Shown: positions 55,188-64,000 of the stretch, piece after piece
Layout of the letters: each line of letters starts with the position of its first letter
Numbering within the stretch: the first letter of the stretch is position 1
Source of the DNA: Exophiala sp. HKRS030
Lineage: Eukaryota > Ascomycota > Eurotiomycetes > Chaetothyriales > Herpotrichiellaceae
Reading direction: 5' to 3'
Assembly (NCBI GenBank): GCA_023897205.1
Contig: JAHWDD010000003.1
Span: 3,103,665 to 3,167,664, forward strand
Length of the DNA stretch: 64,000 nt
Notes under the pieces: generated by a model
Database searches by the model: none
What the model was told of the DNA's origin: nothing
Seen by the model: the letters and a program-made list of their open reading frames with translations, nothing else
Program-made: the position numbers and the translations under genes

Positions 55188-58056
55188 ATGCCTTCGTTAA
55201 CAGCCTATACACCATATGAGACTCTTGCATTTTGCCAGTCAGTCGCCAGTCATGGACTCGATCCTGCTTCCTTCGAAGATATATCCTCTTCACTCAATGC
55301 CAATCAACTTATCCGCGAAAGTACTGCCTACGATCAGTCCAGACTCACCGCTGCCGCACTCCAAGGCCTCTACAACGATCTACTGCTAGCAGAGAAAGCT
55401 GCCCGGAAACCCAAGATCAATGGCGATACAAATTCAAAGAAGCGAAAGTTGTCTACTTCACCAAGCCCACCAGAAACAGACTCTCCATCGGACGAGATTC
55501 TGCTACAGACTCTGGTCGAACGTTTGTATGGCCGATTCAGGGAACAGGCCATCAAGGAGATCCGCCAAGATGAGGAAGCTTACGCCGGCATACAAAAGGC
55601 AGTCGTTGAGTTGGAAAAGAAAGTGAAAGACGAAGAGATCCAACAGCAACGAGCACGAGCACTCGTCCAGAAAGCCCAGGCCGACCTCGATGAGAAGAAA
55701 AGAAAGGATAGAGAAGCATCAAAAGCCGCACAGGCTTTGGCACAAGTTCAGGCGCAAGCTCAGTCTCAAGTTCAACCCCCGCCTCAGAGTCAGGCACAGA
55801 AAATATCAAGTCCTGATCCGGCCGCTGCTCAACTTCAAGCGAGTCTCGATGCTACTCGCCCAGAACCACCAACCGTCACACCGATTGCGCCTTTGGAGAC
55901 AAAAGGCTCTCCTTCACCGATGCGAAGTGGACAGCATCAGCCTCTGGCTCCTTCAAAATCACCAGTATCTTCGACTCCGAACCCAGCCATTACAAAGCCA
56001 TCGGTCGATCCAGTGCCTGCGCGACTTTCGCAGCAGACTCCAACTGGGCCGTCGACGCAAAATTCCCCTGGAACATACCCCGAAATCTTCAAGTTCCTAC
56101 ACCACAGAGACCGAACTATACTCCGATCAATCCGCAACATTTCCAGCCTGGGCCCCATGGACAACCAGTCCCCATCGTCCCTCATATGCAAGGCCTGCCA
56201 ATGCCACCGCCAGCAGAGTATCCAAATCAAAAACGTGGAAGCTCATCAAGCCAAGGGCGTGGTTCACCTATTCATATGCCTCCTCAGCAACCCTATCCTC
56301 CATACCCTCCATACGGTCAACCTCCTTGGCCTCCACACATGAGTCCACAGCACCAATATCAGCAACCTCCTCCCTATCCAAATCAGCCATATTACCCACA
56401 ATCACCTGGTGGTAGGGGATGCCTTACCAAACACCTCATCATCCTGGATATCCTCCATATCCACAAAGCGCCCCAATTCACTATCAAGGACAACCCTCAC
56501 CACAACAATGGTATCCCCCACCAGGTCAGCCATATGGCTTTCCAGGCTCTGCGAATGTAACTCCCGTGCCAAGATCTGACTCGCGACGTACAATCTTGAA
56601 GGGTCGCTCGTCTACGCCTTGGAAGAAACGTGGAGAAGCTTCAACCAACATTCGTACACAAAGTCCATCTCGACCCGACCGAGAAGTGAGTCCGCTCACT
56701 GACACTGAGTCACCCTCTCGACCGAGTAAGACCACGAAGATCCCTAAGAAAGACCAACCCATTGAAGACTCGCCCGTCCCACACCGAGATCCCCAGCCGA
56801 CTAGGGGTCGTCAGACTACTTCTGCAACACCTTCGGCGGTTCCTGGTTCAAGGTCGCAATCAATTGCTTCGTTCACTTCGGAGACTACGACGGAAAAGCG
56901 GAAACCAGGGCGGCCTCAGAAGATAAAGGCTGAACCGCCAACCACACCGGCTCCGGCGCTGTCTGATAGTGAACCACAAAAGCCGATTGAAGAGCCCGGC
57001 AGGCCAATCATTGAAAGTGTGACCTCCAACCCAGACTTACAACCGACAACCATATCACAAAAACGGAAGCGGTCTTTGACACGTGATAGTATCACTCCAT
57101 CACTTCCTTCACCTGTGAGGCCAACAACATCTATCCATCCGCCTCATACTTCTGGTTTTATTGCCGTATCGAAGAATTTCACCAAGACTGCTCTTCTCCT
57201 CATAAATGATATCATCTCTCACAAGCTGGCAGGTATTTTCGCCAAGCCATTGTCTGAGCGCGATGCACCAGGCTACAAGGATTTTGTTCTCCGACCACAA
57301 GATCTAAAGAGCATAAAGGCTGCAGTTTCTAAAGGTGGAAGGGCCGTTCATGCTGCTATCGAGGCAATAGAGGCCACTGAAGAGGAAGTTCAAAATGATG
57401 AGAAGTTGACCACCGAGGAGTCTCGGCCAGAGACCAAAGAAGGTTCACTAGGCAATGGCATGTTTTTAGTGAAACGTTCTGAGGACCTCATTCCGCCAAA
57501 GGGAATTGTGAATTCAAGTCAATTGGAAATGGAAGTCGTGCGAATGTTTGCCAATGCTGTCATGTTCAACCCCTTAGCCTCCTCAGAGAGAGGATTCGGT
57601 AGATCTCTACGACTGAGGAAAAACGGCGGAACGATCGAACCATCCCGGGAAACAGATAATGGCGACAATGAAGAGGCAGCGCTTAATGACGATCGCGCAT
57701 CCGTCGAGGCTTCTACTCCGAGCGAAGATTCTGATGCATTCCCTGTCGATAGCGAAGGCGAAGGTGGAATTATAGCCGATACTCGCGAAATGTTTGAGGA
57801 CATTATCGACCGTGTGGCGAAATGGAAAGAAGTCGAAACAGAAAGGCTTGCAGGGACGGATGATAACTTGCAACATTCCACTTCAAAGGGCGCTAACACG
57901 TCAAATGGTCACGACAAAGGGACTGCTTCGGTGTCTGCTAGTGTGAGGCATTCGAGTGTCAGTTCTGCCTTGCCAGAGGACGAGGTCATTGTACCGGTGG
58001 ATAGTGGTACACATAATTCTGGCACTTCGAGGAAACGAAGGAGAATCGCAGAATGA
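55188..58056 (+). CDS. Bromodomain protein resembling BRD8/Bdc1 (NuA4-type), two apparent one-base slips
   Basis: Three consecutive frames have to be joined, each one base earlier than the last. The first frame runs from the ATG at 55188 to about 56078; the second to about 56415; the third to the stop at 58056. Adding one base in the CCCC at 56078-56081 and one in the GGGG at 56415-56418 gives 956 aa. Residues 1-210 are helical (ETLAFCQSVASHGLDPASF; LVERLYGRFREQAIKEIRQ) and resemble the BRD8 N-terminus. A Pro/Gln/Tyr-rich region follows (PYPPYPPYGQPPWPP), then basic AT-hook-like KRKPGRPQKIK. A bromodomain-like segment spans about 655-790 (FTKTALLLINDIISHKLAG; DFVLRPQDLKSIKAA; VRMFANAVMFNP). 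Its role would be acetyl-lysine reading in the NuA4 acetyltransferase; this is inference. Confidence 0.82.
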
Positions 58057-58536
58057 TCGATTCCTTGCATCGACATCGACTTTGGCAGCAGGGCTCACGC
58101 TGGCCGCATCTCTTGGATTTCCCGTCCACCACATGTAAAATGATGTGGCAATCATAGTCTCAGTGGCCATCTCTACTGAAAGATCGTCATCATGACTGCC
58201 GTCTAGTTCCAGATAGAAACATGAAAATCAAGATCAAATAGCCAAAGTAAAACCAGTGCAATAGTTCCAAAAAGGAAATGTAGCGACATGCCCAGTCTAA
58301 AAGGGCCAGTACGAGGGTATATCATGGTATGTTTGAGTGATGATAACTTGACATTCAAGCTCCTTCTCCGAACGACATCGTCCACCTTCATAGAACGAAC
58401 GACATTCTACAAGACAGGTACATCGTCTTCACCATCATCTGCATCATCATTATCATCTCCGACATCTCTCCTAAAACACAAACCTACTCAATGCCCAAGG
58501 TCACGACTCGTCAGTAGCAGCAGTAGCAGCAGTAGC

Positions 58537-58653
58537 AGCATTCGTAGCATTCGTAGCATTCGTAGCATTCGTAGCATTCGTAGCATTCGTAGCATTCATA
58601 GCATTCGTAGCATTCATAGCATTCGTAGCATTCATAGCATTCATAGCATTCAT
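58537..58653. repeat. Minisatellite, 13 tandem copies of a 9-bp unit
   Basis: The unit AGCATTCGT or AGCATTCAT is repeated 13 times without interruption, with six identical AGCATTCGT copies first and then mixed copies. It is preceded by an AGTAGCAGC repeat at 58513-58536. Because the period is a multiple of three, both strands are open and would encode Ser-Ile-Arg/His or Asn-Ala-Met/Thr repeats. There is no sign that either is translated. Confidence 0.95.
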
Positions 58654-58930
58654 AGCCTTTACAAGCAATGAATAAAAACGGCAGTCCAAATCCTGAACAT
58701 CATGCCATGGACCCCTTGTAACAGCGAGAGACACACATACGACACTGACAACGACACCGACACGAATTACAGACAGTACAGCACGGTTGGTGCCCTTGGA
58801 AGGAAACCTGGTGATGGAGTACTTCCCTCCCGCCTCCTGCACTGGGAAATGGGGAATAGGGACAGTGGATGGGGACAGAGGACGGGAGACAAGGGACGCC
58901 TGAGGAGGAGGCTGAGGCTGAGGCTCCCAG

Positions 58931-58995
58931 ATACACAGACAGACAGATAGATAGATAGATAGACAAGCAGACGAACAGACGAACAGACGAACAGA
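58931..58995. repeat. GACA/GATA-type microsatellite
   Basis: AGACAGACAGATAGATAGAT is followed by more GATA units and then ACGAACAG repeats (three copies). It is intergenic. Confidence 0.85.
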
Positions 58996-59108
58996 TAGGC
59001 TGTCAGTCACTTAGGCAATCAGTCGTCAGTCACTGCCCACGGCGCGCATCCTGGAGAGTTTAAACTGTGAGGCCTACCTGTAGAACCAGCCTGGCTGGAT
59101 CTGTTGAT

Positions 59109-59140
59109 GCTATTGCTATTGCTATTGCTATTGCTATTGC
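59109..59140. repeat. GCTATT hexamer microsatellite
   Basis: Five perfect copies of GCTATT plus a partial one, directly followed by a degenerate TTTGATTTGA/TTTAGTTTAG stretch to about 59170. Confidence 0.9.
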
Positions 59141-62100
59141 TTTGATTTGATTTGGTTTAGTTTAGTTTAATTCGGTATGGCTACTTGTTAACTTGTTCAC
59201 ATAGGCAGTGGGGAGGCCCGACGGGGCTTTCGAAGTGGGCGAAGGCTTCGTGACACCGTTCGATATCATAGCCCGGAGCTGGAGTTTGGAATCTGGGATA
59301 GGCAAATGCAACACTTTGGTGCGTCTACTGTCGGTCGGTGGGGATGATGGTCGGCTGGTCGGTCTATTCTCATCTTCGAGGATAACGAGAGGCACGGAAG
59401 GGACGCTTACACGACTGAGTACGGTACGGAACCAACTAGGATACATGACTACGGAATGGGTAGATTAGTCAAATTGAGAAGGAGCGGCGAGGCTGAGTTT
59501 TTGTGGACCAGCCTCGTTCGCAGCCTCCCTCCTTGTCCCTCCTGTGCCTGAACTCGTAAGGTTGGGCGGTGGGAGATGGGGTATTCAGACTTCACAAGGC
59601 TGGCTATGTATATGCGGCGGTCTCTGGTGGAATTGTGCGAGGGATCGCAGTCAGAATCGATTAGGTCGCCTGATTATTCTGTCTCAGTTTAAGTTACAAG
59701 CTTGTCTTACGTAGTTCTGCTGCAGTTGCTTGTGGGTTTTTCGTTAGAGTTGACTGCTTTGACTCAACCGACGACAACTATGAGCACAGCCTCATTGGCC
59801 CCGTTGCCTTCCTCCGCCGGACCAGGGAGTCATCTCATATCGTTTCGGGCACTGGTGGGGAATGAGGGTCAGATTGAGATTGCAGATTGACAAAAGTCAG
59901 GACTCAGGACCCAGGGCGCATGGAGAATACGGGAGATTCATCCAGGACCCTGAGAGATGAGGCCCATACGACCCAAGGCACAGGGACAAAGATAGAATAA
60001 CACCAACAACTTCATCATCATAAGCAGGGAGAGTGGGAAAGGCTTTTGGTATCGTGGATCGAGCTACACCCTGCACGTCTGAAGAAACAGGGCTGACACT
60101 TCCCATTTGGCCTTGGTGCATCCTGCAAGGCGTTGACTTAGGTAAAGCTGTCCTTTGGAACCTGGCTATGGTCGATCGTGATCGTGATGGGAGAGAAGCG
60201 ACAGATTCGGGCCTGTCCGCCCTTCCATATGTACATGATACGAGGTCAGCAGTAGGGTAGGACAGGGGTGGTAGGCTACAGCCTTGTTGGTCATTTGATG
60301 GGTGGAATTTTGGCGGTGCGTTCTTCGCTTCACCACTTAGTTCGTAAAGAGATTCTTACCGCTTCGAAACGGTTTTGGCTGTGTTCAATAATGCACACCG
60401 CCGGATTCATCACTCACCGGTTTTCTCTTGTCATGGGGCAAGTCGTGTAAAGTAATTCGAATGGTGGAGAGATGCTATGACTGCATGACGCCTGAAATAA
60501 TAGACGACGTCGTGGTGCGATGGTCATGCAGAGAAAGTCAAGGCAGATGGATAGGAGAGAACGAAAATACGGGGATGAGGGAACAGGGCTACCTGAAGAG
60601 TCCTACGGTCCCGTTCTGAAATCCGAATATGCTCGACTGTGCAAGTTAATTGGTGTTTGGTGTAAAATGACAGGTTCGATGGTCTTCAGCGATCTTTCTG
60701 GTTGCATTGCATACCGGATTCGCCGAAGTCAGATGTTTCTTGCATTCCTCGATCATTCTTTGTTTCCTCGAAACTGATTGTAAGATTGAAGATTGTCTTG
60801 AGGGGTAACAGGATTGTTCCGAATACTCCGGTGGCAAGCATGTTTACTATACACTTGGGAATGCCGGCTCAGCTCGGCGCTGGCAAGAACAGGGTAAAAC
60901 AGGTTATGTGCATGCTGTGGGCATCCCTATCCTCCACTCTGAAGTGTTAGAAACTGTAACCCACCGTTTCTGCTTCTTCTCATGGCATTGAAAAGTGGAA
61001 TTCGTGAGTCGTAAGCTACAGTCTGAAAGGCTGGCCGGTACCAACACATGACCTCTTTCGAAACCGGATTTCGTTGGTTTCGGAAGTGGAAAACGTGGCT
61101 CTGTGGTGTTTGGATCTCCGACATTCAGTCCCTCAAGTCAGACTTCAGTGACATGGAACGGAATCTAAGCCTTGTTGCAGCAGGCCTCCCAGCGCAAGAC
61201 AAAAGCTGATCTTGCTGTGTGGTGGAATTAATGCAGACGCGGACAGGTCCCGCAGTCTTTGGCTTAGAGTTGTAGCATGGTGATCGTGTCTGGGGAACCC
61301 GCCAAGTGTATGCTCTAATGATGGCTCTCCGAAGACAAGGCGAAACGACACGATACAACATACCAGGAGCTGTTGATGGTTCGGATGTCCATGCCAATTT
61401 CAGTCTCGTGACGAGCTGCATAATGATTGAGTGGGTAGCAAATTTAACGTGGCCGAACCCTTCACTTCCTGCCTCTGGGTGGCTTGATCCTCTACTTAGC
61501 GTCAGGATTCAGCAGAGCCAGGCGCCTAGTAAGACCTGAAGCTCGCAGGCGCACAATGACCACGAAGTCAGGAGTCAGGAGCTCCGGGTGATTATTGCCA
61601 GACGCGAACCAGTCAAGCAAGGTGACGAGTTTGATCGATCCCAAGGACCACAATAGGTCGTGTGCTATGGCCTATGACCAATGATGAAATGTCGTGAGAT
61701 GTTCACCCCACGGCACCCTTGCTGGCGCTTTGTGAGCTCCCAGTCCGAGGTGGTGACTTGCTCGTGCATACGAACCACATACGAACCACGAGGCTAACGT
61801 CTGGAACACGTGCTTAGATTATCACCTTAATCAGTTAGCTAGATTGGTTGGTAACCTATCGAAAGTCTCGTCACGACTGGTTATTGCTGAAGCAAAAACG
61901 ACAAATAGTCTGCTTGTCAAGTCGTGCTGATGCTCATGCTCTCGCTCAAGAAGTCCACGGACCTGTGGTCATCAGCACTGGTTTGTTCCGTCCGGATCCA
62001 TGCATCATGATCCAATCGTTCCGTCGTAGTTCCGCCCTACGCACGAGGGGTTTTTGCATGTCCACAGGACGGAGTGTGTACCTCCGAATTGCATGACGCC

Positions 62101-64000
62101 TAGATGCATGAATAAATCCTTGTGGTGCCCAGTGCGATGTGCTGGTAGAAGCAAAGTAAGCCTGATCCAGTCATCTGAAGTCATGTGTCGAACAACACGG
62201 AGCATTACTCGAAGCCTAGAGAGCACAGTAATTGGCACCCGCTTGTTGCGCATTGGACCGTGGGAGTATCATCCAGTTTCTTGAGTCGCGGCGTGTACTG
62301 GCGGCCCGCTTCACGAAAATGGCCACGTCAGAAGAATTCCTTATCGCCGAGGCTAAGGGAGCAGCGAGTTGCACAGATGATGCGATGGGTTCATCTAAAT
62401 CCGGGGTGCATCCACTTTGGCTGCAATGTTGGCAAGCTGGCTCCCAGCAGTGGCCCTGTTGGCCATTGAGATCGAAGATTCTGCCGACAAGCGAAGTAGA
62501 CCGACGTCACGCTACCCCACCAGGGCCCGGATAACGGCTTGAATGGCTTTTCTCCTGAGTCTGGAATCCTGAAACAGTGTCAAGGACGTGAGGGCTCAGC
62601 ACTTTAATCAGGGCTCACTTGCGTAGAGCGCGCCCCATGCTCTAGCGGTGCGACCCAGGCACCGACCTGTAAGATCCCCACGTATTCAGTGTAACACCCA
62701 GGCGGAGAAGACATCCCAAGATCTTCACTTGAACTGACGAGAGTAATTTCAGGGTCCCGACGTCCTAGTCAAGTATCGTCGCCATGTTATTAATAGATTT
62801 ACTGGCGGTTTCAGAATTGATTGCGAGCTGTGCACCTTGCACCATGCGCGACATCGGTATCCTCGTCAACGAGAATTGGCAATTTGCTTATCGCGGATCG
62901 TGTTATCCATTCCTCTCCGAGGCCGAAGCAAGTTGACTCTAACTTGTGCGGGAGCAAGTGGTAGGCGGGCGGAGGCGGATTCAGAACCGGAAGGTCTGAA
63001 AAACTGAACCATTGGCGGATGTGCTCGGGTGTGCCTGAAAGATAGACAGTGAAAAGTGCCCTATGTAGGTGCGCTCTAATGATTTCGAACTTGAAATCCT
63101 GCTTAGGACAGCCAATGAGCCAAAGATCAAAGTTCCAAAGCCGGTTTGTGGGTTTTTGATTGTTGATTGTCGAAAGCATGGACCGTGGCAGATTTTTTCC
63201 GAGGGTGGGCCCAACGGCTTGGGTTTGTGGGAGCCAAGGTGACAATACGGCGTCATTTCATATTGATACCAAGCTGAGGTCCGTTTTGGGCGCACGGGCA
63301 CGGGCGTGGGCACGGACACGCCACGGGTTCTCAGCTTCGAGACTCCATCTCGACCTGTGGGCGGATTGTGCTTTTTGAAAAGTGCATATAAGCACACGGA
63401 TCATTTGTTGGTAGGTAACCACGTAACTAGTCTGATTGATTTTACTGCAAGGTGAGAAAGTAACACAAGATTGCGATCTGGACCAAAGGGTCGGCTGATC
63501 AGAGCCGTGGGGGTTCCTCTGGGTGAATGCTGGGTGAATCTTGCGTGACTTGCAGAATGCCGATACGCAATCGGGGTCTGCTTTGAAAGCATTGGAAGTG
63601 AGGCTTGCCACGTATTGTTATTGTTGTAGTTACCCAGGGTGTTAGTGTTATGGTGGTGCGGACTGCATCGACAGCATCGACTGCATCGACTGCACTGTGT
63701 AGGTTAATGGACTTGAAGCTGCAGAAGCCCTTGTCCCGACATGTCGATGTATCACGAAGGACTTACAGCTGCACGGCACGAAGCGTCAGCCATTCTGCAC
63801 CTTTGTTGCGCAACTCTGCAGCTGTGCCTTGGGTGAATCTTGGGAGAGGAGTCATTGTCATGTCGTTTGTAGAGGGTCGAGGACTTGTTGGATATTAGTT
63901 TCTTAGCCCACTCACGCCCACTCACGCCCAGCGTAAAGTGCCTTGACCTAACCAGGCATCTAACCCCCGGAAGTAGCTTAGGGCTCTTGGGCCTTTTTAG

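Larger units (their letters stand above)
58057..64000. other. Gene-free right end with simple repeats
   Basis: No gene was recognised over 5.9 kb on either strand. It holds a 13-copy 9-bp minisatellite (58537-58653), a GACA/GATA-type microsatellite at about 58931-58995, a GCTATT hexamer repeat (59109-59140) followed by TTTGA/TTTAG words, and short direct repeats at 63661-63695 and 63905-63930. Short open stretches are frequent but have no family resemblance. Confidence 0.6.

Noticed and set aside
12579..56418. Programmed -1 frameshifting as the primary explanation of the slips
   Set aside because: The sites share only C/G runs of 3-5, not a slippery heptamer with a downstream structure, and they include eS8, where all relatives need none; sequencing error is simpler. 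It is kept as a testable alternative in the findings.
58288..58671. 127-codon plus-strand ORF through the 9-bp minisatellite
   Set aside because: The length depends on the tandem repeat; no homology and both strands are open for the same reason.
1..64000. CRISPR arrays, bacterial operons, rRNA, tRNA genes and biosynthetic gene clusters
   Set aside because: No spaced repeats of CRISPR type, no Shine-Dalgarno-type operons, no rRNA-like tract, no convincing tRNA B-box/acceptor pairing found by eye, and no core synthase next to the MFS, GMC or regulator genes.

Overview
The window is nuclear DNA of a filamentous ascomycete (Pezizomycotina). The evidence is short GT-AG introns (mostly 49-90 nt) in otherwise compact genes, Zn2Cys6 regulators, fungal-type mitoribosomal protein mL44, a Pns1-type transporter, a GMC oxidoreductase, an M20 hydantoinase-like hydrolase, a HUL4-type HECT ligase and divergently paired eS10/eS8 genes. 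I cannot fix the class from sequence alone. There are about 22 supported genes, on both strands, and no operon-like or secondary-metabolite cluster.

Layout. 1-635 (-) is the 5' part of a fungal-specific transcription factor that leaves the window. It is followed by mL44 (1163-2320 +), a Pro/Gln-rich glycine-zipper protein (3738-4628 +), a three-exon MFS transporter (7264-8841 +), an AT-hook/F-box-like protein (9638-11152 +), a MetE-like protein (11339-12604 -), an F-box protein (13801-14922 +), a Zn2Cys6 factor with four exons (16096-18178 +) and a C2H2 factor (19471-20433 -). After a gene-poor stretch come Pns1 (23807-25544 -), a membrane-anchored ATP-grasp-like protein (26712-28217 +), an M20 amidohydrolase (28915-30402 +), eS10 (-) and eS8 (+) head to head (30699-32527), an unknown protein (33259-34098 -), a five-exon D-arabinitol-dehydrogenase-like MDR enzyme (35360-36674 -), HUL4 (39260-42927 -), a GMC oxidoreductase (44931-46678 -), the mitochondrial cpGTPase Gep3 (48333-50533 +), a quinone-oxidoreductase-like enzyme (50610-51671 -), a 141-aa three-exon coiled-coil protein (52659-53225 -) and a bromodomain protein resembling BRD8/Bdc1 (55188-58056 +). 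The last 6 kb hold only simple repeats.

Most notable observation: six genes (MetE-like, Zn2Cys6 factor, eS8, HUL4, Gep3, BRD8-like) are open only if one extra base is read at a short C or G run. There are seven such sites, all in the same direction (one base missing), and one lies inside the near-invariant ribosomal protein eS8. Allowing one base at each site makes every one of the six CDS lengths a multiple of three. The simplest reading is systematic undercalling of C/G runs in the assembly; the alternative, recurrent -1 recoding, can be tested.

Other features: a start codon split by an intron in eS10; a shared promoter for two ribosomal protein genes; an intergenic 9-mer TACTCCGTA seen six times; several tandem repeats, including a 13-copy 9-bp array; and a 20-bp perfect palindrome.
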